From Chitinophaga polysaccharea (GTDB taxonomy: Bacteria > Bacteroidota > Bacteroidia > Chitinophagales > Chitinophagaceae): a stretch of DNA of 64,000 nt. Positions 1-9,300 of this stretch are shown piece by piece. Position 1 is the first letter of the stretch. Each line of letters starts with the position of its first letter. The translations under genes and the position numbers were made by a program. The stretch spans positions 186,001 to 250,000 of the forward strand of contig NZ_VIWO01000002.1 of assembly GCF_007829335.1 (NCBI RefSeq), given 5' to 3'. Under the pieces are notes generated by a model. The model saw nothing but the letters and a program-made list of their open reading frames with translations. It was not told the DNA's origin and made no database searches.

Positions 1-1
1 G

Positions 2-265
2 AACTGGACGGTAGTACATCCTATTGATGAAGAAAGTCCCCTGCAGGGATTTACCTCCCATGACCTGGAAACAGCTGATGTAGAGGTTTATGTAACGGTA
101 AGAGGTTTCAATGATGTATATGCCAATACCGTTATACAGCGCACGTCTTACACTTATGATGAAATTGTATACAACCGGAAATTTGTACCGATGTACCGGG
201 AAAGTGATAATGGAAAAACAACGGTGCTGGAGTTGCACCATCTGAATAAAACAGTGGAAGTTTAA
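2..265 (+). CDS. Inward-rectifier potassium channel (KirBac type), C-terminal fragment
   Basis: The last 87 codons of a gene that begins before the window. The reading frame opens at base 2 with NWTVVHPIDEESPLQGF and ends in a TAA. That phrase, followed by a beta-rich stretch with RTSYTYDEIVYNRKF, matches the cytoplasmic immunoglobulin-like domain of prokaryotic inward-rectifier K+ channels, where W-x-x-x-HPIDE-x-SPL is highly conserved. In the family this domain forms the cytoplasmic vestibule that gates the tetrameric pore. The pore and transmembrane helices are outside the window and cannot be checked. A strong bidirectional terminator follows directly. The call rests on motif recognition alone. 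Confidence 0.8.
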   Translation, partial: NWTVVHPIDEESPLQGFTSHDLETADVEVYVTVRGFNDVYANTVIQRTSYTYDEIVYNRKFVPMYRESDNGKTTVLELHHLNKTVEV

Positions 266-296
266 AAAAAATGCCCCATTTTATGGGGCATTTTTT
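264..296. terminator. Bidirectional intrinsic terminator
   Basis: ATGCCCCA (271-278) and TGGGGCAT (284-291) form a perfect 8-bp stem with a 5-nt loop. A runs precede it and T runs follow it, so it works as a U-tailed terminator on both strands. It sits between the convergent KirBac and symporter genes. Confidence 0.9.
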
Positions 297-1737
297 ATGC
301 TTTACGTGATATCAGCAACAAGCCTATAAACGTAAAGAAGCCATTTATGATCAACAGTTCCAGCCCTATCTGGAAATGTCCAAACAATACGGACTGGTAA
401 GTATCTACTACTAAGCACAGCAGGGGCGCCGCCACGCAGACCAGGGGTACCAGGGCGTCGTTTACTTTACGTTTCAACAGGATACCAAAGGCAAACAACC
501 CCAATAATGGGCCGTAAGTATAAGTGGCCACTTTCAGGATCACGCCGATCATGCTCTGGTTGTTCACCCACTCAAATACCATCACGAACAGCAGGAAGAT
601 GAACGCCATCAGGAGGTGTATACGCTGCCGCACTTTCTTCTTGGTTGCCTCCGACCAGTCGCTTCTCCGCTGCATGTCCAGTATATCGATGCAGAGGGAA
701 GAGGTGAGCGCTGTCATGGCGCCATCTGCGCTGGGAAACAGTGCAGATATCAGGGCAATTATAAAGATTACAGAAATCACCGGCGGCATATGATGCAGGG
801 CCAGTTCAGGGAATAGCTTATCGCCCGTAGCGGTTACCTGCTGTTGTGCGCCATACAGGTGGAGCAGGCCGCCCAGGAAGAGAAACAGGCCGATCACGAT
901 CACCATGATAAAGGCCAGTGATACCATGTTTTTCTTGGAATCCTTTAATGTTTTTACAGAGATGTTTTTTTGCATCATCTCCTGGTCAAGCCCGGTCATC
1001 GTAATGGTGATGAAGGCGCCTGCCAGTATCTGTTTTATAAAAAACAGCTTGCTATCGGGATCCGTATTGAAAATAGTGGTCAACCCCCGTTCATGCATGG
1101 CACTCAGGCTTTGCCCCAGGCTGAGATCCATGGTGTGCAGGATAAAGCCGACGCATATGACCAGGCCAGCCAGCATACAGGTGGTTTGCAGGGTGTCCGT
1201 GTATACAATGGTTTTTACCCCTCCTTCATAAGTATACAGGAGGATCATGATCAGGATGACCAGCGTGGTGACCCAGAAAGGTACCCCGAAGCTGGAAAGA
1301 ATGGCATCCTGGAGAATGCGTACCACCAGGTATAACCTCGCCGTAGCGCCCAGGGTGCGGGACAGGATAAAGAAGGAAGCGCCGGTTTTATAAGATTTGG
1401 TACCGAACCGGGTATCCAGGTAATTATAAATAGAGGTGAGCTGCAACCGGTAATACAAGGGAATCAATACATAGGCAATGGTCACATAGCCAATGAAGTA
1501 TCCCAGGGTAATCTGCATGTAGGAAAAAGCATCTTTCCCAACGGCGCCAGGAACGCTTACAAAGGTAACCCCGCTCAAAGAGGTACCGATCATACCAAAG
1601 GCCACCAGCATCCAGTTACTGTTACGGTTGCCGATAAAGAAAGAGTCATTGTTCGAATTACGACCTGTATACCATGCTACGATCAACAGGATGACAAAGT
1701 AAGCAATGACAAAAGAAAATAATAAACCCGGAGACAT
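295..1737 (-). CDS. Sodium:solute symporter (SSS family)
   Basis: A 480-residue, almost entirely hydrophobic inner-membrane protein of the SSS family (about 13 helices expected). It keeps family landmarks such as GTSLSGVTFVSVPG near the N-terminus, YTYEGGVKTIVYTDTLQ in the middle and ALFPSADGAMTAL later on. The substrate cannot be told from sequence. The frame stays open upstream to 1824, but I prefer the ATG at 1737: the extra 29 residues would break the usual N-terminal helix, and a minus-strand -7 box (TATATTTG, 1799-1792) lies inside that extension. It is divergent from the MarR-GNAT gene, so the intergenic operator could affect it too. Confidence 0.88.
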   Translation of the reverse strand: MSPGLLFSFVIAYFVILLIVAWYTGRNSNNDSFFIGNRNSNWMLVAFGMIGTSLSGVTFVSVPGAVGKDAFSYMQITLGYFIGYVTIAYVLIPLYYRLQLTSIYNYLDTRFGTKSYKTGASFFILSRTLGATARLYLVVRILQDAILSSFGVPFWVTTLVILIMILLYTYEGGVKTIVYTDTLQTTCMLAGLVICVGFILHTMDLSLGQSLSAMHERGLTTIFNTDPDSKLFFIKQILAGAFITITMTGLDQEMMQKNISVKTLKDSKKNMVSLAFIMVIVIGLFLFLGGLLHLYGAQQQVTATGDKLFPELALHHMPPVISVIFIIALISALFPSADGAMTALTSSLCIDILDMQRRSDWSEATKKKVRQRIHLLMAFIFLLFVMVFEWVNNQSMIGVILKVATYTYGPLLGLFAFGILLKRKVNDALVPLVCVAAPLLCLVVDTYQSVLFGHFQIGLELLIINGFFTFIGLLLISRKA

Positions 1738-1790
1738 AAATCTGATTTGGTGATAAGGGCCTTTTGCTGCCGAACAGCAAAGGGAAGGTA

Positions 1791-1807
1791 GCAAATATAA
1801 TATTTGC
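1791..1807 (-). promoter_or_regulatory. -7 box of the symporter gene inside a short inverted repeat
   Basis: On the minus strand TATATTTG (1799-1792) fits the Bacteroidota -7 consensus TAnnTTTG. It is embedded in a perfect inverted repeat with GCAAATAT arms and one central base. No good -33 TTTG lies 19-21 bp upstream, so the promoter call is tentative. The GCAAAT core also occurs in the large palindrome at 1870-1916. Confidence 0.45.
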
Positions 1808-1869
1808 TGGAAATTTATCTTCATAGGTAACAGAAAACCAGTAAACGAGGATCTAAAACCGGCTAAAAT

Positions 1870-1916
1870 AAATAGTTGACATAGGCAAATAAATTATTTG
1901 CCTATGTCAACTATTT
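1870..1916. promoter_or_regulatory. Perfect 47-bp palindrome, candidate MarR operator
   Basis: Two 21-bp arms (1870-1890 and 1896-1916) are exact inverted copies around the 5-nt spacer AAATT. The arms carry TTGACATAGGCAAAT. The palindrome covers the -33 box and most of the spacer of the promoter reading into the MarR-GNAT gene, which is where a self-repressing MarR dimer, or two dimers, would bind. The operator role is inferred; the symmetry is seen directly. Confidence 0.75.
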
Positions 1917-1927
1917 GCGTATTTTTG
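1897..1927 (+). promoter_or_regulatory. Bacteroidota-type promoter of the MarR-GNAT gene
   Basis: TTTG (1897-1900), a 19-bp spacer and TATTTTTG (1920-1927) match the -33/-7 consensus exactly. The transcript should start near 1931, leaving a leader of about 15 nt before the ATG at 1946. The -33 box lies inside the 47-bp palindrome. Confidence 0.8.
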
Positions 1928-1945
1928 TTTGAAAAACAACTTCCT

Positions 1946-2878
1946 ATGTCCAGTAATTCCCAGGTAGTAAGTGATGTACGCAGCTTTAACCGGTTTTATA
2001 CCGGCATGATCGGGTTATTAAATCAGCATATCCTGGATAGCCAGTTGTCGCTATCGGAAGTGCGGGTATTATATGAAATCGGGCAGCTGGGAAAGTGTAC
2101 GGCCGGACAGCTCACCGGTATTCTGAGGATAGATGGGGGCTACCTGAGCCGCATGTTGAAACGCTTTGAAAAGAATGGTTGGCTATTAAGACAGCAATCT
2201 ACCGCCGACGGACGTACGTTTTTCTTACAGCTGAGTGCCGCGGGGAAAAAACTGATGGCACAATTAGAGGACAAATCGACCCGGGAAATTCATCAGTTGA
2301 CCGATCCCTTGTCTGAAAAGGAGCAGCAACAGATCACCGGCGCCATGAAAACCATCCAGCAGGTGTTGTCGAACGATGAAAGTGGGGAAACTTCAGATAT
2401 CCATATCCGTTATAACCTGCTTCCCGGCGATGTGGGATACCTGATTTACTTGCACGGACATTTGTATGCCCGGGAATGTGGGTACAACCTGGAATTTGAA
2501 AGCTATGTCTGTAAAACGTTCTATGAGTTCCTGCCCACCTACAACCCGGCGAAAGACCGTATGTTTATCGCTACGGCCAATAACCAGATGGTGGGCGCCG
2601 TGGCTATACTGGGATCTTCCCGGCACCTGGCGCAGCTGCGCTGGTTCCTGATCCATCCCGACTACCGGGGCAAAGGACTGGGAAAACGTTTGCTGCAGGA
2701 AGCCCTCGATTTCTGCCGGGAAAAAGATTACCAGAAGGTATACCTGATGACGACCAGCATGCAGGAAGCTGCCATCAGCCTGTATAAGAAGGCTGGCTTC
2801 CGCAAAACAGGAGAAAAGCACCTGCAGCTGTGGGGACAACAACTATATGAACAACGTTACGATATGGACCTGTTTTAG
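1946..2878 (+). CDS. MarR-type transcription regulator fused to GNAT acetyltransferase
   Basis: 310 residues with two domains. Residues 1-140 are a MarR winged helix (SLSEVRVLYEIG, then GYLSRMLKRFEKNGWLLR as recognition helix, and a DGRTFFLQLS wing). Residues about 150-310 are a GNAT fold with the acetyl-CoA loop RGKGLG (241-246) and the usual AISLYKKAGF motif. Such fusions are a known family in which the regulator senses through, or is coupled to, an N-acetyltransferase; substrate and ligand are unknown here. I start at 1946 rather than the in-frame TTG at 1898, because the promoter -7 box lies at 1920-1927. The stop codon overlaps the stop of the convergent DinB-like gene by 3-4 nt. The palindrome upstream suggests autoregulation. 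Confidence 0.9.
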   Translation: MSSNSQVVSDVRSFNRFYTGMIGLLNQHILDSQLSLSEVRVLYEIGQLGKCTAGQLTGILRIDGGYLSRMLKRFEKNGWLLRQQSTADGRTFFLQLSAAGKKLMAQLEDKSTREIHQLTDPLSEKEQQQITGAMKTIQQVLSNDESGETSDIHIRYNLLPGDVGYLIYLHGHLYARECGYNLEFESYVCKTFYEFLPTYNPAKDRMFIATANNQMVGAVAILGSSRHLAQLRWFLIHPDYRGKGLGKRLLQEALDFCREKDYQKVYLMTTSMQEAAISLYKKAGFRKTGEKHLQLWGQQLYEQRYDMDLF

Positions 2879-3333
2879 GCGTATTTATGTAACAACACAA
2901 TTTGCCCCAGGTGATAGGCATCGTGTTCGGCCAGTCCCTGTAAATAGTAGATGGCAGTATGTTCGGTGCCGGGAATGGTGTCAAACAGCAGTTTCTCCGG
3001 GAAGTTCCGGATAGCCATAGTAATCATATCAAAAGAATGTCCCAGCCGATGAATGGTAGCCTGCCAGTTTTCCTCCCCATGATTTTCAGGCATATAAAAA
3101 TCAGGCAGATCTCCATCCTGCTCAGGGGCCTCATTGTGCATATGCCGTTGCACCCGTTGATGCCAGAAGATAACGTGATTAACCAGCTCCCAGGTATTGT
3201 TGGAGCCGCCGAAGCGTTGCACAGCCTGGGCTGCATTTATACGCGACAAATGCTCCTGGAAAGTGACATCTATCCAGGGATCGCCGTTGTATAGTTTTTC
3301 CAGTGATGAGGCTAAATGTTCCGTTAACGACAT
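2875..3333 (-). CDS. DinB-like four-helix-bundle protein
   Basis: 152 residues, all helical in character. The histidine pattern of the DinB/YfiT superfamily is present: NHVIFWHQRV near residue 53 and HDAYHLGQI near residue 135 would supply a three-histidine metal site. Family members are metal-binding enzymes, often thiol transferases in low-molecular-weight thiol metabolism, but most Bacteroidota members are uncharacterised. The gene ends tail to tail with the MarR-GNAT gene, sharing stop-codon bases, and may share its termination region. No specific function is assigned. Confidence 0.75.
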   Translation of the reverse strand: MSLTEHLASSLEKLYNGDPWIDVTFQEHLSRINAAQAVQRFGGSNNTWELVNHVIFWHQRVQRHMHNEAPEQDGDLPDFYMPENHGEENWQATIHRLGHSFDMITMAIRNFPEKLLFDTIPGTEHTAIYYLQGLAEHDAYHLGQIVLLHKYA

Positions 3334-3542
3334 ACAAAAGAATTTTATTTTTTAAAAGATATCTGTATCTCTTTTAAATGCTATACATATAACCGGCATA
3401 CAGCTATATAAATAAGAACAGAATCGCGGTAATCATAATATTCATCAAAATACCAACGAAGTCCGGCAGAAGACAGGCAGCTCCCTCTTCGTAATTTACT
3501 GAATTCTTTCCCTTATTTTTAAAGAATATAAAACCCATCGTT

Positions 3543-5180
3543 ATGGATCAGCAGCAACTGGAAACCAATAAAAATGAAGATGCCATGCGAATGGCGATCA
3601 GTACTATGAAACAACGCCTGGGAGTGATTGAACAGGGCGGAGGAAAAAAAAGCCTGGAAAAGGTGCGGCAACGTGGCAAGCTCACCGCGCGCGAACGCAT
3701 CGACTACCTGGTCGACAAGGACACCACTTTTATGGAAATAGGCGCCTTTGCTGCCTATGATATGTACGATGAATACGGAGGTTGCCCTGCCGCCGGTACC
3801 GTAGGGGGTATCGGGTATGTAAGCGGGCGGCAATGCATGATCGTAGCAAATGACATGACGGTAAAGGCGGGGGCCTGGTTTCCGATGACCGGTAAAAAGA
3901 ACCTGCGTTTACAGGAAATAGCGATGGAAAACCATCTCCCGGTCATTTACCTGGTAGACAGCGCCGGAGTGTTTCTGCCTATGCAGGATGAAATTTTTCC
4001 CGATAAAGAACACTTTGGCCGCATCTTCCGCAACAATGCGCGGATGAGCGCCATGGGTATTACCCAGATTGCAGCCGTGATGGGTAGCTGTGTGGCCGGA
4101 GGGGCCTACCTGCCTATTATGAGCGACGAAGTACTGATGGTAGAAGGCAATGGCTCTATCTTCCTGGCCGGCCCTTACCTGGTGAAAGCCGCTATAGGAG
4201 AAGAGGTAGATGCCGAAACATTAGGCGGCGCCGTTACCCATACCGAAATTTCCGGTATTGCTGACTATAAATTCAAATCAGACGAAGAATGCCTGGACCA
4301 GGTAAAACGAATTGTTAGCAAAATAGGCCAGCCTGCCCAGGCCGGATTTGATCGTATCGCGGCAGTGGAGCCGGCCAAGCCAACCGCGGAACTAAATAGC
4401 GTATTGCCGGCCGATAGTACCCGTCCCTATGATATGCTGGAAGTAATAGAACGCCTGGTAGATGATTCTGCATTTGACCAGTATAAACAGGATTATGGTA
4501 AAAGCATTTTGTGCGGATATGCCCGTATCGACGGATGGGCAGTGGGTATTGTGGCTAACCAACGTAAGATTGTGAAAAGCCGCAAAGGCGAAATGCAGAT
4601 GGGCGGTGTTATTTACAATGACAGCGCCGATAAGGCCGCCCGCTTTATTATGAACTGTAACCAAAAGAAAATCCCCCTGGTATTCCTACAGGATGTTACC
4701 GGGTTTATGGTAGGCAGCAGAAGTGAACACGCCGGCATCATTAAAGATGGAGCTAAACTGGTAAATGCGGTAGCCAATTCGGTGGTTCCGAAAATTACGA
4801 TCATCATTGGCAACTCCTATGGAGCAGGCAACTACGCCATGTGTGGAAAGGCCTATGATCCCCGGTTTATCTATGCATGGCCGTCTGCCAAGATTGCGGT
4901 GATGGGAGGAGAGCAGGCTGCGAAGACATTATTACAAATACAGGTAGCTTCCCTGAAAGCCAAAGGCGAAGTAATTACACCAGAAGAAGAAGCACGGCTG
5001 CTCAAGGAAATCACCGATAAGTATACCGCACAAACAACCCCTTACTATGCAGCCGCCAGGTTATGGGTAGATGAAATCATCGATCCGGCTGATACGCGTA
5101 TACGTATAGCGGAAGGAATTAAAGCCGCCAACAACGCGCCTGTGGAACAGGCCTTTAACGTGGGGGTATTCCAGGTGTAG
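3543..5180 (+). CDS. Acyl-CoA carboxylase, carboxyltransferase (beta) subunit
   Basis: 545 residues, normal for biotin-dependent acyl-CoA carboxylase beta chains (crotonase-like fold in two halves). The first half has GTVGGIGYVSGRQCMIVANDMTVKAG, DSAGVFLPMQDEIFPDKEHFGRIF and GSCVAGGAYLP; the second has the oxyanion region FLQDVTGFMVGSRSE and NSYGAGNYAMCGKAYDPRFIYAWP. The DEIFPDKEHFGRIF phrase is most like methylcrotonyl-CoA carboxylase beta, so leucine breakdown is likely, though propionyl- or geranyl-CoA as substrate is not excluded. It transfers CO2 from carboxybiotin to the acyl-CoA in the cytoplasm. No biotin-carrying alpha subunit is in the window, so the partner is encoded elsewhere. A large hairpin repeat abuts its stop codon. 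Confidence 0.9.
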   Translation: MDQQQLETNKNEDAMRMAISTMKQRLGVIEQGGGKKSLEKVRQRGKLTARERIDYLVDKDTTFMEIGAFAAYDMYDEYGGCPAAGTVGGIGYVSGRQCMIVANDMTVKAGAWFPMTGKKNLRLQEIAMENHLPVIYLVDSAGVFLPMQDEIFPDKEHFGRIFRNNARMSAMGITQIAAVMGSCVAGGAYLPIMSDEVLMVEGNGSIFLAGPYLVKAAIGEEVDAETLGGAVTHTEISGIADYKFKSDEECLDQVKRIVSKIGQPAQAGFDRIAAVEPAKPTAELNSVLPADSTRPYDMLEVIERLVDDSAFDQYKQDYGKSILCGYARIDGWAVGIVANQRKIVKSRKGEMQMGGVIYNDSADKAARFIMNCNQKKIPLVFLQDVTGFMVGSRSEHAGIIKDGAKLVNAVANSVVPKITIIIGNSYGAGNYAMCGKAYDPRFIYAWPSAKIAVMGGEQAAKTLLQIQVASLKAKGEVITPEEEARLLKEITDKYTAQTTPYYAAARLWVDEIIDPADTRIRIAEGIKAANNAPVEQAFNVGVFQV

Positions 5181-5190
5181 CAGAAGCAGA

Positions 5191-5271
5191 AAGCGGAAAG
5201 CTATTGTAGCGAATGATCTTAGCGAATAGTTAAAATACGCTTTGGTCATTCGCTACAATAGCTTTCCGCTT
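5191..5271. repeat. 3'-abutting hairpin repeat, copy A
   Basis: Two perfect 26-bp inverted arms (5191-5216 and 5246-5271) enclose a 29-nt loop, starting 10 nt after the carboxylase stop codon. The arms are built from AAGCGG-type units followed by AGCTATTGTAGCGAATGA. A 22-nt stretch is identical to copy C near 17992-18013. There is no long T tract, so it is not a standard intrinsic terminator. Confidence 0.85.
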
Positions 5272-5320
5272 TCCGCTTTTCCCCCATTTATCCTACCTTA
5301 GCACTTCTTTAAAAATAAAT

Positions 5321-5782
5321 ATGGCTGAACTGGTAGTATATACGGATGGTGCATCCCGTGGTAACCCTGGCCCGGGCGGATATGGAGTAGTATTGATATG
5401 GGGTAGTCTGCGCAAAGAGTTGTCACAAGGATACCGGAAAACCACCAACAACAGGATGGAGTTACTGGCAGTAATCGTAGCGCTGGAAGCTCTCAAAAAG
5501 GAGGGATTGACTGTGACTGTTTTTACCGATAGCAAGTATGTAGTAGATAGTATAGAAAAAGGATGGCTATGGAGTTGGGTAAAAACAAACTTTAAAGAGA
5601 AGAAAAATAAGGATCTGTGGCTTCGTTTCATTCCACTCTATAAAAAACACCGCGTCAAAATGCAGTGGGTAAAGGGACATGCCAGTAACCCATTCAATAA
5701 CCGCTGCGATGAATTGGCCACAGCGGCAGCCGACAGCGGCCATTGGCTGGTAGATGAAGAATTTGAACGCACCTGCGGGTAG
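5321..5782 (+). CDS. rnhA: Ribonuclease HI
   Basis: 153 residues, the usual single-domain length. It removes RNA from RNA-DNA hybrids (R-loops, primers) with two metal ions. The acidic catalytic residues are all visible: D9 in YTDGASRGNPGPGG, E47 in NNRMEL, D70 in FTDSKYV and D130 in NRCDELA, with H120 in the flexible VKGHASN loop. The basic protrusion helix is present around residues 80-105 (GWLWSWVKTNFKEKKNKDLW). It stands alone between a hairpin repeat and the susC control region. Confidence 0.96.
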   Translation: MAELVVYTDGASRGNPGPGGYGVVLIWGSLRKELSQGYRKTTNNRMELLAVIVALEALKKEGLTVTVFTDSKYVVDSIEKGWLWSWVKTNFKEKKNKDLWLRFIPLYKKHRVKMQWVKGHASNPFNNRCDELATAAADSGHWLVDEEFERTCG

Positions 5783-6303
5783 ATAAGCCTCCTCTCCCTA
5801 TCACACGGTGTTTACTCCAACATTGACGATATAAAAACAGCTTTCCGCATTTTGATGACAGGGAATTTCCGCTCATCACATTTTTATCAGCGCAATACCG
5901 CATCAAACCTGTAAATCGAATATTTAAAAAAGAGATACCTACTTTTTTAACAAATCTTTTGTTTTTCTTTACGAAAGCACTTAGCTTTGCGACCCATTAG
6001 TCTATAGAAGTTATAGGGTAATAAAGATCGAATTTAAATGAATGCTTATGTGGAAAATAACCCAACCATTTTTAACAACCGACTATTGTTGTTGCCATTA
6101 ATTAACTAATAAATCGAAAACACTAACTGTCTATGCAAACCGCTGTAGTAGCGAGTTACAACAATCTATAACCGTATCTGGTCACACCAGCCATTACGGC
6201 TATTAACAACAATGGAATATCATACAGCCATAGTCTGTTTACACAACAGGCCTGTGTTTGTATTGCCAAAAACCTGTTTATTATATTTTCAACCCTTCAG
6301 TTT
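5783..6303 (+). other. Gene-free control region of the susCD pair
   Basis: 521 bases without a supportable gene. It holds one good promoter (5958-5989) and then about 310 nt of A/T-rich sequence up to the susC start. I found no recognised riboswitch, tRNA or small ORF here. Confidence 0.6.
5958..5989 (+). promoter_or_regulatory. Promoter of susCD
   Basis: TTTG (5958-5961), a 20-bp spacer and TAGCTTTG (5982-5989) fit the Bacteroidota consensus exactly. The start site should be near 5993, which leaves an unusually long leader of about 310 nt before susC. Confidence 0.75.
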
Positions 6304-9300
6304 ATGTTACAACGACTACTGCTCTCATTGCTGCTATTTGGCCCATTGGCCATATTTGCGCAGTCACGTACGGTCACAGGCCGTATTTATTCCGCAAAAG
6401 ACAATACACCACTACCCGGGGCCACCGTAGTAGTTAAAGGAACGACTAACGGAACAGTTAGTGATCCTAACGGAAATTTTACATTACAGGTCAACGACCC
6501 CGCTGCTACTACACTGGTGATCCGCTTTGTGGGCCTGGAGTCACAGGAAGTACCTGTCAGCACTACGCCATTAAACATTTCCCTCAAAAGCGCAGGGAAA
6601 GATATTGATGAAGTGGTAGTGGTAGCTTACGGAACGGCCAAAAAGAATTCCTACACAGGCTCGGTGGCTACCATCAAAAGCGATGAACTGGTCAACCGCC
6701 AGGTATCCAACGTTACCAAAGCCCTGCAGGGCCTCGCTGCCGGCGTGCAAAGTTCTGCTTCGAGCGGACAGCCAGGCTCGGAAGCGACTATCCGCATCCG
6801 TGGCGTAGGTTCTATCAACGCATCCGCCGATCCTTTATATGTGGTAGATGGCGTGCCCTATGGTGGTAGCCTCAGCGCGATTAATCCATATGATATTGAG
6901 TCCATCAGCGTATTGAAAGATGCCGCTTCCAGCGCGTTATACGGCTCCCGTGGCGCCAACGGGGTGATTATCATCACCACAAAAAAGGGCAAAAAAGGCG
7001 GAAATAATATAGACGTACGCGTTAGCCAGGGCTACTCTAACAGAGCAGTAAAAGATTATGAAAAAGTAAGCACCGACCAATATTTTCAGATGTACTGGGA
7101 AGCATTGCGTAACGCGGGATTAACCAATGGTTTATCTCCCACTACAGCCGCCGCCCAGGCCAGCAGTAACCTGGTACGGAGAGTGGGGATTAATCCCTAT
7201 GGTACTGCCTTCCCGCAACCGGTAGGCACCGACGGTAAACTGGTGAGCGGCGCTAAGCCCCTCTGGGATGATAGCTGGAACGATGCCATGCAACGTACCG
7301 GTCACCGCACAGAAGCTGACCTCAATATCAGCGGCGCTACCGACAAAAGCCGTTATTACATTGCCGGAGGATATCTCGATGACCAGGGCATTTACCTGGG
7401 CTCAGGATTTAAACGCTATAACGTACGCAGCAACGTGGAACTGGATGCCAAGAAATGGCTGAAAGTAGGACTGAACCTCAGCGGCGCGCACTCAGATCAA
7501 CAGGCGCCTCCTTCAGAAGACAGCCGCTCCGATAACTACGTAAACTATGGCAGGCTTATGTCGAACTTTTATCCTATTTACCAGCGCGACAAAGCCACAG
7601 GTCAATATATCCTGGATGCCAACGGTAATAAGATATTTGATTTCGGTAGCTACCGTCCCAGCGCCGATAATCCAAACAGCAACCTGGTAGCCACTTCGGC
7701 GATAGATAAACACAATGTGATCCGGGATGACGTGTCTGCCCGTGTGTATGGAGAAGCAACGATCTGGCGCGGACTGAAATTTAAATCCAGCTATAACGCC
7801 GATTATACCAACCGTCAATCACACGACTACACCAATCCTACGCTCGGATTCGATGCAGAAGTAGGTGGTACCGTGGAAAAGGCCACTTATCGTACTTTCA
7901 GCTGGACCTTCAACAACCTCCTTACTTACGAAGAAACGTTCAATGAAAAGCACCACCTGAGCTTACTGGCCGGACAGGAAGCTTATAAATACCAGACCAC
8001 TTTTATGGATGGTCAGAAATCCGGTTTCTCTCTGCCCGGGCTGGATGAGCTGTCGGATGCTTCCCTGATCAAGGACTTACAGGGATATACAGATACGTAT
8101 ACCCTTTCCAGTTACCTCGGCCGTGCTGAATACGATTACGAAGGAAAATATTTTCTGTCGGGTTCCCTGCGCCGCGACGGATCTTCGCGCTTTGCGCCTA
8201 ACCGCCGCTGGGGTACCTTCTGGTCAGTAGGCGCCTCCTGGAAACTGACGGAAGAAAAAGCACTGAAAAATGTTTCCTGGCTCGATTTGCTGACTTTACG
8301 CGCCAGCTACGGAGGACAAGGCAATGACAACCTGGGGCCGGATTCTTACTACAACTATTATCCTTTGCTGGAAGTAAACAGCAACCTGGGCGAAGGCGGT
8401 ACTTACCGCCGGTTTCTCTATAATCCATTGCTGAAATGGGAAACAAACCTAAATTTCAACGCAGGGGTCGACTTCGCCCTATTTAATAACCGTTTTAGTG
8501 GTACCCTGGAATTCTTCCAGCGCAGTTCGAAAGACCTGCTGTATTCCAAGCCACTCGCACCATCTCTGGGTTTCGGTTCCATTGCACAGAATATCGGGGC
8601 CTTGAAAAATACCGGTGCGGAACTGACCTTGCATGGTATACCCGTTAAAACAAAGGACTTCAGCTGGGCCATAGACCTGAATATGACGCGCTACCGCAAT
8701 AAGGTAACGGAACTGCCACAAAAAACAATTATCAGCGGCACCAAAAGACTGGAAGTAGGGAAGTCTATTTATGAATTTTATCTCAGGCAATGGGCAGGAG
8801 TAGATCCTAATACCGGCTTGCCACAGTGGTATGTCGACAAAGCCGATGGCTCCAAAGGCATTACCAACAATTATAGTTCCGCCAGCCTCTATGGTAGCGG
8901 CTCTTCACTGCCGGATGTATATGGGGGGATCACCAATACCTTCAACTATAAAGGATTTTCTTTCTCCTTCCTGGTAGCGTATAGCCTTGGAGGTAAGGTA
9001 CTGGACCAGGATTACCTGTTCCTGTTAGGAACCGGCACCAGCCCCGGACGCCCGTTTGCTACAGAAATGCTGAACCACTGGACACCGGACAATAAGAACA
9101 CAGATGTGCCAAAGCTGACAACCATCAACACCAACTGGACGTCCGTTTCCAGCCGCTTCCTGTATGACGCCAGCTATGCGCGCTTAAAGAGCGTGAACCT
9201 GAGCTATAACCTTCCTGCTTTATGGATGGAGAAAGCGCACCTGCATAACGTAATGATTTACCTGCAGGGAGAAAACCTGTTCACCCTCTATAAGCATAAA

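Noticed and set aside
295..1824. Longer form of the symporter starting at 1824
   Set aside because: The extra 29 residues contain the -7 promoter box and do not fit the family N-terminus.
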